Source of the DNA: an uncultured Clostridia bacterium
Lineage (GTDB): Bacteria > Bacillota > Clostridia > UBA1381
Direction of reading: 5' to 3'
Assembly: GCA_934489015.1 (NCBI GenBank)
Contig: CAKSSN010000001.1
Coordinates: 198,550-262,549, forward strand
DNA length: 64,000 nt
The notes under the pieces were generated by a model. The model had not been told where the DNA came from. It saw only the letters and a program-made list of their open reading frames with translations, and made no database searches. The position numbers were made by a program, and so were the translations under genes. Shown here in pieces: positions 44,567-54,142 of the stretch. Within the stretch, counting starts at the first letter, position 1, and the number at the start of each line of letters is the position of its first letter.

Positions 44567-45313
44567 ATGATAACAATTAAATCTGCACATCAGATAGAAA
44601 AAATGCGTGAGGCCTGCAGGATAACGGCTGGGGCGCTGGAGCTTATAGAAAAGCATATTAAGCCCGGCGTTTCAACCGCGCAGCTTGACGAAATAGCTCA
44701 TAAATATATTCTTTCTGAGGGTGCAATTCCGAACTTCCTGCACTATGAGGGTTATCCGGCGAGCATATGCGCGTCGGTAAACGACGAGGTAGTGCACGGA
44801 ATACCGAATAAGCATACAATTTTGCGCGAGGGTGATATAATAAGCATTGATATGGGCGCAATGAAAGACGGCTATAACGGTGACGCCGCAAGAACATTTG
44901 CGGTTGGCAAAATATCCGAAGAAGCGCAAAGGCTTATTGATGTAACACGCCAAAGCTTTTTTGAAGGCGTGAAGCATCTAAAGCATGGTGCCAAATTAGG
45001 CGATGTTTCTTATGCAATCCAAAGCTATGTTGAGGATAACGGCTTTTCGGTTGTAAGAGATTTGGTAGGACACGGCATAGGTCAGTGTCTGCATGAGGAT
45101 CCACAGGTTCCGAATTTCGGTCATAAGGGCAGAGGCGTAAAGCTTGCTGCCGGTATGACAATCGCAATAGAGCCTATGGTTAATGCAGGTGATTATGACG
45201 TGTGTGTGCTTGACGATGACTGGACTGTTGTCACGTCTGACGGCAGCCTATCGGCTCACTACGAAAACACCGTACTCATCACTAAGGACGGCTATGAAAT
45301 CCTCACGAGGTGA
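44567..45313 (+). CDS. map: Methionine aminopeptidase type I
   Basis: 248 residues. Metal ligands are visible in SIDMGAMKDGYNGDAART (two Asp), GHGIGQCLHEDPQVPNF (His), AIEPMVNAG (Glu) and HYENTVLIT (Glu). Removes N-terminal Met from new proteins. Confidence 0.97.
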   Translation: MITIKSAHQIEKMREACRITAGALELIEKHIKPGVSTAQLDEIAHKYILSEGAIPNFLHYEGYPASICASVNDEVVHGIPNKHTILREGDIISIDMGAMKDGYNGDAARTFAVGKISEEAQRLIDVTRQSFFEGVKHLKHGAKLGDVSYAIQSYVEDNGFSVVRDLVGHGIGQCLHEDPQVPNFGHKGRGVKLAAGMTIAIEPMVNAGDYDVCVLDDDWTVVTSDGSLSAHYENTVLITKDGYEILTR

Positions 45314-45318
45314 TCGGT

Positions 45319-45579
45319 ATGGAAAAGCTTGAAGGTATTATTGTCAGGTCAAAGGCAGGGCGCGATAAAGGCGATTTGTTCGTAATCCTCAGAGCTGAGG
45401 GCGAATATGCTTATATCGCAAACGGTGAGCTGAGAAAGGTTGACCGGCCTAAAAAGAAAAAGCTCAAGCACCTTCAATTAACGGGTTATACTTCCGAGTT
45501 TGTTGCGGCAAAGCTTGCCGCAGGGGGAGTAACTAACCGTGAGGTGCGCAAAGCATTAGCGGAATATTCTGAAAAATAG
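45319..45579 (+). CDS. KOW-domain RNA-binding protein (L14e-like)
   Basis: 86 residues, basic, with a KOW-like N-terminus (EGIIVRSKAGRDKGDLFVIL) and KVDRPKKKKLKHLQLTGYT. This small L14e/L6e-type protein is regularly found between map and infA in Clostridia; its exact role is not established. Start at the ATG at 45319, preceded by GAGGTGATC that overlaps the map stop. Confidence 0.88.
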   Translation: MEKLEGIIVRSKAGRDKGDLFVILRAEGEYAYIANGELRKVDRPKKKKLKHLQLTGYTSEFVAAKLAAGGVTNREVRKALAEYSEK

Positions 45580-45594
45580 CAGGAGGTAGTTTCT

Positions 45595-45813
45595 GTGGCT
45601 AAGGATGATGTATTAGAACTTGAGGGAACGGTTGTTGAAACTCTTCCCAACGCAATGTTTAAAGTAGAGCTTGAAAATGGGCATCAGGTGCTTGCACATA
45701 TTTCAGGCAAGTTAAGAATGAACTTCATTAAAATTCTTCCGGGCGATAAGGTTACTCTTGAAATGAGTCCTTACGATTTGTCAAGAGGAAGAATAACATG
45801 GCGTTCAAAGTAA
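45595..45813 (+). CDS. infA: Translation initiation factor IF-1
   Basis: 72 residues, S1-like OB fold ([38 protein letters not shown]). GTG start after AGGAGG. Confidence 0.97.
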   Translation: MAKDDVLELEGTVVETLPNAMFKVELENGHQVLAHISGKLRMNFIKILPGDKVTLEMSPYDLSRGRITWRSK

Positions 45814-45818
45814 ATTAG

Positions 45819-45944
<126 letters not shown>

Positions 45945-45955
45945 TTGTAAGTTTT

Positions 45956-46089
45956 TTGTCTGCAAAGGCAGACGACAAGATTTGTTTATGACTTGTTTAA
46001 GCGCGGCTGCCGGCCGAGTGCCGGTACTTATGCGAGTTGTTTATATTACACGGCGCCCGAAAACGGCGCAGTACCGCCGGAAAAGGCGG
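45956..46089 (+). promoter_or_regulatory. Structured internal leader of the alpha operon
   Basis: The 180-bp gap before rpsM holds TTGTCTGC (45956-45963) / GCAGAC.ACAA (45968-45978), CGGTACT (46022-46028) / AGTACCG (46070-46076) enclosing GCGCC (46053-46057) / GGCGC (46065-46069), and CCGCC (46074-46078) / GGCGG (46085-46089). The last two helices share bases and exclude each other. In other bacteria the alpha operon leader is where S4 represses translation; that role is a reasonable guess here. Confidence 0.55.
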
Positions 46090-46124
46090 CAGGAACAGAG
46101 AATTTATGGAGGTGTAAAAGCACA

Positions 46125-46493
46125 ATGGCAAGAATAGCAGGTGTTGACTTACCAAGAGAAAAGAGAGTTGAAGTCGGACTTACCTATATTTACGGTATCG
46201 GTCTTAAAAGCTCCCAAAAGATATTGGCTGAAACCGGAATAAATCCCGATACAAGAGTTAAAGATCTTACAGAGGGTGATGTTAGTAAGCTCAGAGAAAT
46301 AATTGATAACCATTACACCGTTGAAGGCGACCTCAGACGTCAGCTTGCTCTTGATATAAAGAGACTGATGGAAATCGGCTGCTTCAGAGGTGTAAGACAC
46401 AGAAAGGGTCTTCCTGTTCGCGGACAGAACACGAAGAACAATGCGAGAACCCGCAAGGGCCCCAAAAAGGCGGCGGCAAGCAAGAAGAAATAA
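46125..46493 (+). CDS. rpsM: 30S ribosomal protein S13
   Basis: 122 residues from [20 protein letters not shown], ending in a Lys-rich tail. The H2TH-type stretch [19 protein letters not shown] and [19 protein letters not shown] are canonical. The in-frame upstream extension reads through the leader RNA and is not used. Confidence 0.97.
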   Translation: MARIAGVDLPREKRVEVGLTYIYGIGLKSSQKILAETGINPDTRVKDLTEGDVSKLREIIDNHYTVEGDLRRQLALDIKRLMEIGCFRGVRHRKGLPVRGQNTKNNARTRKGPKKAAASKKK

Positions 46494-46508
46494 GGGAGGA
46501 TAAGCTAA

Positions 46509-46907
46509 ATGGCTAAGGTAGCTAAGAAGAACACACGTACAAGACGTCGTGACAGAAAGAATATCGAAAAAGGCGCAGCACATATCCGCTCAACCTTCAA
46601 TAATACAATAGTTACGATTACCGATACGGCAGGAAATGCTATTTCATGGGCAAGTGCGGGCGGACTCGGATTCAGAGGCTCAAGAAAGAGCACACCGTTT
46701 GCAGCTCAGACAGCAGCAGAAACAGCTGCAAAGGCTGCTATGGAGCATGGAATGAAAACTGTTGAGGTTTATGTAAAGGGACCGGGCGCAGGACGTGAAG
46801 CTGCAATCCGTGCACTTCAGGCAGCAGGTCTTGAGGTAAACATGATTAAAGACGTAACTCCTATTCCTCATAACGGCTGCAGACCGCCGAAAAGAAGAAG
46901 AGTTTGA
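46509..46907 (+). CDS. rpsK: 30S ribosomal protein S11
   Basis: 132 residues ([39 protein letters not shown]). Part of the mRNA exit platform. Confidence 0.97.
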   Translation: MAKVAKKNTRTRRRDRKNIEKGAAHIRSTFNNTIVTITDTAGNAISWASAGGLGFRGSRKSTPFAAQTAAETAAKAAMEHGMKTVEVYVKGPGAGREAAIRALQAAGLEVNMIKDVTPIPHNGCRPPKRRRV

Positions 46908-46933
46908 TTTTTGTATGAAGGAGGAAAAGTTAA

Positions 46934-47527
46934 ATGGCTAAAAATACGCAGCCCGTTTTAAAAAGATGTAAGACTTTGGGCATAGAGCCGACTGTTATGG
47001 GTATTGACAAATCGTCAAACAGAAACCCGAAGCAGAGCAGAAAAAAGCAGAGCGGATACGGTATGCAGCTTACTGAAAAGCAGAAGGTTAAGTTCATATA
47101 CGGTGTTTTGGAAAAGCAGTTCAGAAAATACTATGTAATGGCAACAAAAAGACAGGGTATTACAGGTTCAATGCTTCTTCAAATTCTCGAATCCCGTTTG
47201 GACAACGTAGTTTTCCGTTTGGGACTCGCTAACACGAGAAGAGAAGCAAGACAGATTGTAAATCACGGTCATATTCTTGTAAACGGTCATAGAGTTGACA
47301 TCCCGTCATTCCTCGTTAAGCAAGGCGACGTAATTACGGTTAAAGAGAAAACCAGGAACTCTGACAGAATGAAGGATATTGTTGAGGCAAATTCTTCAAG
47401 AGGAATTCCCAAGTGGTTAGACATGGATAAGAATACGCTTACAGGTAAGGTTGTTCGTCTGGCTGAGAGAGAAGACATTGATTTCGACGTTCAGGAACAC
47501 TTAATCGTTGAGTTGTATTCTAAATAA
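46934..47527 (+). CDS. rpsD: 30S ribosomal protein S4, zinc-free form
   Basis: 197 residues with an S4 RNA-binding domain (SRLDNVVFRLGLANTRREAR, then VNHGHILVNG). The N-terminus lacks the Cys4 zinc site of the C+ form. Early 30S assembly protein and likely autoregulator of the alpha operon. Confidence 0.97.
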   Translation: MAKNTQPVLKRCKTLGIEPTVMGIDKSSNRNPKQSRKKQSGYGMQLTEKQKVKFIYGVLEKQFRKYYVMATKRQGITGSMLLQILESRLDNVVFRLGLANTRREARQIVNHGHILVNGHRVDIPSFLVKQGDVITVKEKTRNSDRMKDIVEANSSRGIPKWLDMDKNTLTGKVVRLAEREDIDFDVQEHLIVELYSK

Positions 47528-47590
47528 TAAATACATGTTACCCTCGGTAAGTGGATATATATACATGATTGTCAGAAGGAGGGTTCTCGA

Positions 47591-48541
47591 ATGATTGAAA
47601 TGGAAAAGCCCAGAATAGAACGTGAAGAGTTGGATATTGAAAAGGGATACGGCCGCTTTAGCATGACAGACCTTGAAAGAGGTTATGCTATAACAATAGG
47701 TAACTCCCTTAGAAGAATTTTGCTTTCTTCACTTCCCGGAGCCGCTGTAACTTCCATAAAGGTTGAGGGCGTACAGCATGAATTTTCAACTGTTCCGGGT
47801 GTGACTGAGGATATAACCGAGATTATACTGAACTTAAAGCAGCTTGCGGTTAAGCTGCATTGTGACGTACCGAAGACAGTGATTATAGAAGCAAAGGGAG
47901 CTTGCGAAATTACGGCAGGAGATATAAAGTGCGATGACGAGGTTGAAATTTTCAACCCCGACTTGCACATTGCAACTCTCAACGAGGACGCAAATCTTTA
48001 TATGGAAATAACGCTTCAAAGAGGCAGAGGCTATGTTTCTGCCGAGAAGAATAAGGCTGCAATGCAGGCTGCAATCGGCGTTATTCCCGTTGACTCTATA
48101 TACACGCCTGTAAAAAAGGTGAACTACACCGTTGAAAATGTCAGAAGCGGACAGTATCTTGACCGTGAAAAGCTGACTGTTGAGGTGTGGACTGATAAAA
48201 CAACAAAGCCGGATGAAGCAGTCAGCCTTGCTGCAAAGCTTATGAATGATTTGCTCAGAATGTTTGTTGATTTGTCGGAAGAGGCAAAGGACAGAGAGGT
48301 TATTGTTGAGCGTGAGGTAACAAAGAAGGAAAAGGTTCTTGAAATGACTATTGAGGAGCTTGATCTTTCTGTTCGTTCTTACAATTGCCTTAAGCGCGCA
48401 GGCATTAATACGGTTGAGGATCTTACAAATAAGTCCGAAGAGGACATGATGAAGGTAAGAAATCTTGGTAAGAAGTCGCTTGAAGAAGTTATAAACAAAT
48501 TATTAGGCTTAGGTCTTATTCTCAAAAAGGAAGAGGACTAA
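47591..48541 (+). CDS. rpoA: RNA polymerase alpha subunit
   Basis: 316 residues. N-terminal dimerisation domain ([32 protein letters not shown]) and C-terminal UP-element-binding domain ([31 protein letters not shown]). GAAGGAGGG precedes the ATG. Confidence 0.97.
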   Translation: MIEMEKPRIEREELDIEKGYGRFSMTDLERGYAITIGNSLRRILLSSLPGAAVTSIKVEGVQHEFSTVPGVTEDITEIILNLKQLAVKLHCDVPKTVIIEAKGACEITAGDIKCDDEVEIFNPDLHIATLNEDANLYMEITLQRGRGYVSAEKNKAAMQAAIGVIPVDSIYTPVKKVNYTVENVRSGQYLDREKLTVEVWTDKTTKPDEAVSLAAKLMNDLLRMFVDLSEEAKDREVIVEREVTKKEKVLEMTIEELDLSVRSYNCLKRAGINTVEDLTNKSEEDMMKVRNLGKKSLEEVINKLLGLGLILKKEED

Positions 48542-48570
48542 AAGCTATTAACGGTAAGGAGGTACTATAA

Positions 48571-48933
48571 ATGCCGGGAACAAGAAAGCTCGGTCGCCCG
48601 ACCGATCAGAGAAGAGCTATGCTCAGAAATCTTGTTACAAGCTTCCTCGAAACAGGCAGAATAGAAACTACTGTTACAAGAGCTAAGGAAACAAGAAGCA
48701 TGGCAGAAAAAATGATTACACTTGCAAAGAAGGCAAAGGCTGACAGCTCAGTAAGTCTTCATTGCCGCCGTCAGGCTCTTGAGTATATAACAAAAGAGGA
48801 CGTTGTAACAAAGGTATTCAGTGAGTATGCTGATAAGTATGCTGACAGAAACGGCGGATACACAAGAATTTATCAAATAGGTCCACGTCGTGGTGATAGC
48901 GCACCGATGGCAATATTGGAGCTTGTTGATTAA
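48571..48933 (+). CDS. rplQ: 50S ribosomal protein L17
   Basis: 120 residues ([40 protein letters not shown]). Last gene of the super-operon. Confidence 0.97.
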   Translation: MPGTRKLGRPTDQRRAMLRNLVTSFLETGRIETTVTRAKETRSMAEKMITLAKKAKADSSVSLHCRRQALEYITKEDVVTKVFSEYADKYADRNGGYTRIYQIGPRRGDSAPMAILELVD

Positions 48934-48947
48934 TAAAATATCTGTTA

Positions 48948-48987
48948 TACAGGGGCGGTTTGATAAAATTAACATACTTCCCCTGTA
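48948..48987 (+). terminator. Weak hairpin at the end of the ribosomal operon
   Basis: TACAGGGG (48948-48955) and CCCCTGTA (48980-48987) pair perfectly across a 24-nt loop. No T-run follows, so termination here is uncertain. Confidence 0.4.
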
Positions 48988-49017
48988 AATTAAGCCAAGC
49001 TTTGTGTATTTGCATTA

Positions 49018-49046
49018 TTGCATTTTGGATTAAAATGTGATATAAT
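49018..49046 (+). promoter_or_regulatory. Promoter of rplS
   Basis: TTGCAT (49018-49023), 17-bp spacer, TATAAT (49041-49046). The TTGCA(A/T) -35 box matches the style of the promoters at 32763 and 62213. Confidence 0.75.
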
Positions 49047-49059
49047 AGATAAAAGAAAA

Positions 49060-49112
49060 ACGGTCCTCTGCCTTAAGGTCGGCACGAACGTTTGTATTAT
49101 GAGAGGAGAGCA
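49060..49112 (+). promoter_or_regulatory. Candidate L19 leader
   Basis: Between promoter and start codon, GTCCTCT (near 49063) can pair with AGAGGA(G) of the ribosome site (near 49102), with a small GCCTTAAGGTCGGC element between. This would hide the Shine-Dalgarno sequence. Short L19 leaders are known in Firmicutes; I cannot confirm class membership by eye. Confidence 0.45.
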
Positions 49113-49118
49113 TTTGTG

Positions 49119-49469
49119 ATGAATAAACAGGAAATCATTGACGCTTTGACAAAAGACCAAATAAGAACCGATTTGCCTGAGCTCGTTGTTGGTAACAACG
49201 TAAAGGTATATCAGAAAATTAAGGAAGGTAACCGCGAAAGAGTTCAGATGTTCGAGGGTACTATAATTAAGAAGCAGGGCGGCGGAATCGGTGCAACATT
49301 TACGGTAAGACGTATTTCTTACGGTGTAGGTGTTGAAAAAACATGGCTTGTAAACTCACCTAACATTGAGAAAATTGAAGTATCGAGAAAAGGTAAAGTT
49401 CGCAGAAGCAAGCTTTATTATATCCGTAAAAGAGTCGGTAAGGCTGCTAAGGTTAAGGAAAGAATATAA
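49119..49469 (+). CDS. rplS: 50S ribosomal protein L19
   Basis: 116 residues ([40 protein letters not shown]). The ATG at 49119 lies about nine bases after GAGGAGAG; GTG at 49116 is an alternative. It is a single-gene unit. In most Firmicutes rplS sits in the rpsP-rimM-trmD operon, none of which is nearby. Confidence 0.96.
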   Translation: MNKQEIIDALTKDQIRTDLPELVVGNNVKVYQKIKEGNRERVQMFEGTIIKKQGGGIGATFTVRRISYGVGVEKTWLVNSPNIEKIEVSRKGKVRRSKLYYIRKRVGKAAKVKERI

Positions 49470-49520
49470 CCTTTCGGATTTTTTAAAGCAGCATTTTCGG
49501 CTGCCAAACAATAAAATGAT

Positions 49521-49554
49521 AAAAACAGCTCTTGAATTTCAGAGCTGTTTTTTC
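49521..49554 (+). terminator. Rho-independent terminator of rplS
   Basis: AAAACAGCTCT and AGAGCTGTTTT flank TGAATTTC, followed by TT. Confidence 0.85.
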
Positions 49555-49719
49555 CGTATACATGGCATTTAACCCGGCGGCAAAAGTTCGTTATCGGATT
49601 GGGCACAGTCTGCCGAAAACAAAAGAATTTGATATTTTTTTCTGCCGAGTGCACAGGCGTAAAAACGGAGAAATCCTTGAAATTTATAAAATTTATTAAG
49701 CTAAAAAGAGGCGAAGGTA

Positions 49720-50285
49720 ATGAGTATATATACAGTAACATTTTTAATAACGATGTTTGTTATCCTTATTACAGCTGTTGATGTAAAAACAAACCGTCTT
49801 ATTTTCAAGGACAATCAATATGAAATTTATACTGTATGTATAGTCATTTTTACCACAAGACTTCTCAACCGCAGATGCATCAAGAGAAATACCGAAAATA
49901 TGAAATCTCCGGCGTGCGTGCTGTTCTTCGATGTTAATAATTTTAAATCCATAAATGATACTTTTGGTCATAGCGAGGGTGATAATTGCCTGTCAGCTGT
50001 TGCAAGCAAAATAATGTCGGTATACGGTAGGTTTGGATATTGCTATAGGATCGGCAGAGATGAGTTTTGTGTTATGATACATAAAAATTTAGATGCGTTG
50101 ATGCGTTAAATCGTCAGTTTTCGGAGCTTGCAGATGAGCTTTGCGATAAGTACGGTGATATATTTGGGGTATCAATAGGCTATGCTTATTATGATGAAAC
50201 AAAAGCTGATATTGCTGATGTTTTGAAAGAAGCCGATGATATGATGTATGAAGAGAAAAAGAATAAAGGAGCAATTAAAAGATAA
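49720..50285 (+). pseudogene. Decayed GGDEF (diguanylate cyclase) gene
   Basis: The open part (49720-50109) has an N-terminal membrane helix and a diguanylate-cyclase-like fold (ACVLFFDVNNFKSINDTFGH, then EGDNCL). The active-site motif reads GRDEF instead of GGDEF. The frame stops at 50109 after an exact 8-bp tandem duplication, GATGCGTT at 50092-50099 and 50100-50107. Removing one copy restores reading into the missing C-terminus (NRQFSELADELCDKYGD, GVSIGYAYYDE, ADDMMYEEKKNKG) up to the TAA at 50285. The membrane region is also too short: TTRLLNRRC follows the second hydrophobic stretch directly, so an internal deletion is likely. Three lesions argue for an inactive remnant. Confidence 0.85.
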
Positions 50286-50547
50286 GTGCAATACGGGTTA
50301 ATTCCTTATTTTATGTAAACCTAAAATTTGATTACAAAACAATGATATTTTTATTGGCTGATAGCCGAATTTAGCTTACAGTCTATAGTTATGACTTTTT
50401 CTTTCAGAGAAAAATAAAACGCCTGTCTTTATTTATAGGTGTTTACTTAATAAATTGATAAACTAATTATTAAGGCACGTTTTATGCGCATTAATATCAT
50501 TTATTTTAAGAATGATTAAAGGCTTTAAACGTCGAAAATATGATAAA

Positions 50548-50592
50548 ATCATACTTTGGTATGATGACAAACGCTTTTATATATGGTATAAT
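50548..50592 (+). promoter_or_regulatory. Promoter and operator of the LuxR-type regulator
   Basis: ATGACA (50564-50569), 17-bp spacer, TATAAT (50587-50592). The perfect inverted repeat ATCATAC (50548-50554) / GTATGAT (50559-50565) with a TTTG centre touches the -35 box. This fits repression or autoregulation. The region 50286-50547 upstream is AT-rich with no gene. Confidence 0.65.
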
Positions 50593-50617
50593 CAAAGTAC
50601 GGACAGTGAGAAAGGAA

Positions 50618-52978
50618 GTGATTTCGCTGAATAAAACAGCAGTAATAAATCCGCAGATATATGATAAATTTCAAAGCTTTACTGAAAGCGGCAGAGTGAT
50701 TTTTTTTGAAGCGCCGTGCGGCTTCGGGAAAACAACCGTAGCAAAGGCTCTTTTGAAAAATATGCATAAGCGCGTAAGGGAGGTTCAGGCAGACGAGGCG
50801 AACTTTGAGGAAATAGCAAAGGAAAAGGCATGGGACGTGCTTTTTTGCGAAGATATGCAGCAGCTTCAAAGCGATGATGATTATCATGCGCTGTGCTCGC
50901 TTATCAGAAATAATCCGGATAAAAGATTTGTTCTCACAAGTCGCGGAACAATTTCGGGCGAACTTATACCGTTTCGCATATCGGGGTTGCTTATTGAGGT
51001 AAATGAGGATGAGTTTTTTTTCACAAGACAGCTTGCGGCCGAATATTTTGAAAAACGCGGTATTTCGCTTTCCGAAACCGCGCTTAACTCTGCAATGAAA
51101 AAGACCTTAGGTTATCCTCTTGCTCTTGAAATGGTAGCGGAGCGCATGGCTGACGGAGCGCCGTATAACCAAAAAATGAACGAAGATATTTTGCATAGCC
51201 TTTACGTTTATTATGATGAAATGATTTTTCGCAGATTTAGTCTGACGATAAGGCGGTTTTTAATGGAGCTTGCGCCGTTTGACGAGTTTGATACGGAGCT
51301 TGCAAAAATGGTGAGCGGCGATGCAGACGCCGGGAAAATAATAACATACCTTGAAAGATACAGCCGCATGATTAAAACAAACGGTGCGGATAATTATTAT
51401 TTTTGGCCGATATTCCGCCGCTTTCTGATGTGGGAGCAGGACAGAAGCTATACTCCGCAGCAGCAGAGAGCTGTGTGCAGTCGCGGCGGTTTGTATTATG
51501 AGCTTCACAAAAACTATGCAAAGGCGCTTGAATTTTATTCAAAGAGCGGTGAGCAGGATAAAATTTCGGAGCTTATAATAAAAATCATGGAGCTTCATCC
51601 CGGAATGGGACACTATGAGGAGCTGGAGAGCTATTATCTTTCGCTTCCCGATGAAACGATTGCAAAAAGCCCGGCTCTTATGCAGGGCAAATGTATGCTC
51701 TGCTCGCTTTGCGGCGATTATGATGGCTCTGAAAAATGGTATGACGCGCTCAAAAGCTTTACGCTGACTCATGATAAGTCCGATGCCGCAGTAAAGGAAG
51801 CAAAGGGGAGGCTTGCGTGGCTTGACATATCGCTTCCGCACCGCAGCATTTCGGGGCTTACTGACACAATTTCAGCAATTTTCCGCCTCATTTCGACAAA
51901 AGCGATAAAACTTATGCCGTTTTCGGTGACGAGTGCGCTGCCGAGCATAATGAACGGCGGCAAGGATTTTTCGCAGTGGAGCAAAAAGGACGACCTTTTG
52001 TATAAAACAATGAAGGCTCCCGTTGAAGCTGTTCTCGGCAGGGACGGGATCGGGCTTGCCGAATGCAGTGTTGCGGAAAGCAAATTTGAAAAGGGTGAGG
52101 ATATTTCCGGCAGAATACTGTCGCTTTTGCCTAAGCTCAATGAAATTCAGACAAAGGGTACGCCGGACATTGAGTTTGCTCTTGTGGGTCTGCTCGTGCG
52201 CAGTCAGACAGCATCCGGTAGGGCGGAGGACGCGCAGCGCACGCTTTTGAATTTAAGGGAAAGATTTGTTCAAAACGGATATGACCGCTTTTTGCCCAAT
52301 ATTGACGCCATGCAGTGCCGCATTGCGCTAAGGCGCGGGGATATGGATTATGCTGATGAATGGTACCGCGACAGTGCTCCGCGCGATTTGCTGAAGCTTA
52401 GGGTTATGAGAAGATACCGCTATCTTACGCAGGCTATGACGGAGCTTGCGCAGGGCAATGAGGAAGCGGCGCTTTTGACGCTTTCTCCGCTTGAAAATTA
52501 TTTTGAAAGCTGCAGACGTCATATTGATATGATAAATCTTAAGGTTTTAAAGGCGATTGCGCAAAGCAGGCTTGAAAATGACGAGTGGAAAAAGAATATT
52601 TCGGAGGCCGTCGAAACAGCTTCCGAATACGGCTTTGTCAGAACAATAAGTATGTACGGCGCGGCGGTGCTCCCTCTGCTTGATTGTTCGGATAAATCCG
52701 ATAAGTTTTTAAATGCGGTGTTAAAGGCGTCAAGAGTGCAGGCGGTTTATTATCCGAATTTTCTTAAGCCCGAAAGCAGCTTTTTTGAAAAGCTTACGGA
52801 AGCGGAGCTTCAGGTTTTAAGGCTTTTGTGTGCCGATAAAAGCAATTCGGAAATAGGCGAAATTCTCGATATTCGTCTTGCAACGGTTAAAAGCCATGTG
52901 AGCCATATTTTGCAAAAGCTCGGTGTGAGCCGCAGGAGCGAAGCGAAAACTACTGCTCAAAAGCTTAGAATTATTTAA
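50618..52978 (+). CDS. MalT-like LuxR-family transcriptional regulator
   Basis: About 786 residues. An NTPase domain has a P-loop EAPCGFGKTTVAKALL near the N-terminus. A long helical TPR-type region follows (for example YAKALEFYSKSGEQDKISEL). A C-terminal LuxR HTH spans the last 60 residues or so (LTEAELQVLRLLCADKSNSE, RLATVKSHVSHILQKLGVSR). This is the LAL/MalT architecture: ATP and inducer binding drive oligomerisation. The start is uncertain. The -10 box at 50592 excludes the ATG at 50540. GTG at 50618 nearly touches AAAGGAA, and a CTG at 50627 has better spacing. Target genes are not evident; it is monocistronic. Confidence 0.85.
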   Translation: MISLNKTAVINPQIYDKFQSFTESGRVIFFEAPCGFGKTTVAKALLKNMHKRVREVQADEANFEEIAKEKAWDVLFCEDMQQLQSDDDYHALCSLIRNNPDKRFVLTSRGTISGELIPFRISGLLIEVNEDEFFFTRQLAAEYFEKRGISLSETALNSAMKKTLGYPLALEMVAERMADGAPYNQKMNEDILHSLYVYYDEMIFRRFSLTIRRFLMELAPFDEFDTELAKMVSGDADAGKIITYLERYSRMIKTNGADNYYFWPIFRRFLMWEQDRSYTPQQQRAVCSRGGLYYELHKNYAKALEFYSKSGEQDKISELIIKIMELHPGMGHYEELESYYLSLPDETIAKSPALMQGKCMLCSLCGDYDGSEKWYDALKSFTLTHDKSDAAVKEAKGRLAWLDISLPHRSISGLTDTISAIFRLISTKAIKLMPFSVTSALPSIMNGGKDFSQWSKKDDLLYKTMKAPVEAVLGRDGIGLAECSVAESKFEKGEDISGRILSLLPKLNEIQTKGTPDIEFALVGLLVRSQTASGRAEDAQRTLLNLRERFVQNGYDRFLPNIDAMQCRIALRRGDMDYADEWYRDSAPRDLLKLRVMRRYRYLTQAMTELAQGNEEAALLTLSPLENYFESCRRHIDMINLKVLKAIAQSRLENDEWKKNISEAVETASEYGFVRTISMYGAAVLPLLDCSDKSDKFLNAVLKASRVQAVYYPNFLKPESSFFEKLTEAELQVLRLLCADKSNSEIGEILDIRLATVKSHVSHILQKLGVSRRSEAKTTAQKLRII

Positions 52979-52990
52979 AAATAGCCATAA

Positions 52991-53030
52991 AAATAAAGGC
53001 ATCGTTATATTAACAATGATGCCTTTATTT
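52991..53030. terminator. Bidirectional terminator
   Basis: AAATAAAGGCATC (52991-53003) and GATGCCTTTATTT (53018-53030) form a perfect 13-bp stem with A- and T-rich flanks, serving the convergent regulator and manA genes. Confidence 0.8.
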
Positions 53031-53105
53031 AGTGCAGCATAATGCTTTGTAATTGAAGTAAAGCATTAACATAATTTGTACTGCTTTGTGAGTTGTATTA
53101 AAAGT

Positions 53106-54038
53106 TTATACATATGTTACTATAATCTCGCATTCGCCCGAAACCGTATATTCGCCCTTTTGCGCCGGTATAAACAGGCTGTCGCCCTTTAAAATGTCAA
53201 TTTCCTTGCCGCCCATGCAAAGCTTTCCGCTGCCGTCCGTGACGATAACCGAGCGGAAGCAGTCGGGGTCGGCGCTTAAGGTAAGCTCGCCCGATATGTC
53301 ATATTTTTCAACGGTGAAATATTTGCATTTTGCAAGAATGTTTTCACCCTCCGGCTTATAAGGCTCTGCCGGAGCAAGATTTGAAACGGCGATTGCTTTA
53401 TCTATGTGAAGCTCTCTTGCGTTTCCGTCCTTGTCGCGGCGGTCGTAATCATAAACGCGGTAGGTAAGATTTGAATTTTGCTGAATTTCGCATATAACTA
53501 TGCCGCTGCATATCGCGTGAATTGTACCCGAATTTATAAAGAATACATCACCCTTTTTAACCGGGACCTTTTTTAAAACCTCAAGCAATGTGTTGTTTTC
53601 AATTCTTTCCTTAAATTCCTCGCGGCTTATTTCTCTGTTTAAGCCGTAGTAAAGATATGCGCCCTCGTTACATTCGAGAACATACCACATTTCCGTTTTG
53701 CCGAAGCTGTTTTCGTACTTAAGCGCATATTCGTCCGACGGATGCACCTGTATTGAAAGGTTGTCGCACGCGTCTATAAACTTTATCAGAACGGGGAAGA
53801 AGCTGAAAGCCTCTGCTCTTTTCCCAATAACATTGTTTTCGCTTATATATTCCGAGAGCTTTTTACCCTTAAATTCTCCGCTCGCAACAATGCTTTCGCC
53901 TGCCGGATGCGTTGAAAGCTCCCAGCTTTCAGCCACCTTTTCAAGCTCCGATTTTTTATTAAATTCCTCTTTAAGCTTTACGCCGCCCCAAAGATAGTCC
54001 TTGAAAGCAGGAAGAAGCTTTATCGGCTCATAGTTCAT
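53106..54038 (-). CDS. manA: Mannose-6-phosphate isomerase, class I
   Basis: 310 residues, the short Firmicute form. Interconverts mannose 6-phosphate and fructose 6-phosphate. Zinc ligands are in SIQVHPSDEYAL (Gln, His), KTEMWYVLE (Glu) and NSGTIHAICSG (His). The start follows GGAGGGAC. It has its own promoter. It may serve mannose released by the GH99-like proteins, since GH99 enzymes are mannan-active; that link is inference. Confidence 0.93.
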   Translation of the reverse strand: MNYEPIKLLPAFKDYLWGGVKLKEEFNKKSELEKVAESWELSTHPAGESIVASGEFKGKKLSEYISENNVIGKRAEAFSFFPVLIKFIDACDNLSIQVHPSDEYALKYENSFGKTEMWYVLECNEGAYLYYGLNREISREEFKERIENNTLLEVLKKVPVKKGDVFFINSGTIHAICSGIVICEIQQNSNLTYRVYDYDRRDKDGNARELHIDKAIAVSNLAPAEPYKPEGENILAKCKYFTVEKYDISGELTLSADPDCFRSVIVTDGSGKLCMGGKEIDILKGDSLFIPAQKGEYTVSGECEIIVTYV

Positions 54039-54069
54039 TTTTGTCCCTCCAAATAATTATTATATGTAT

Positions 54070-54098
54070 ATTATACTACAAAAAAAAGCATTTGTAAA
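54070..54098 (-). promoter_or_regulatory. Promoter of manA
   Basis: On the minus strand TTTACA (54093-54098) and TATAAT (54070-54075) are 17 bp apart. Confidence 0.75.
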
Positions 54099-54106
54099 GG
54101 TAAAAA

Positions 54107-54139
54107 TATCGGATAGTCGAAATTTTCGGCTATCCGATA
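54107..54139 (-). terminator. Terminator of the BspA-like gene
   Basis: TATCGGATAGTCGAA (from 54107) pairs with TTCGGCTATCCGATA (to 54139); on the minus strand it is followed by TTTTTA. It lies directly after the stop codon at 54143. Confidence 0.8.
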
Positions 54140-54142
54140 ATA

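Noticed and set aside
45993..46124. 44-residue N-terminal extension of rpsM
   Set aside because: Reads through structured leader RNA; S13 proteins begin at [10 protein letters not shown].
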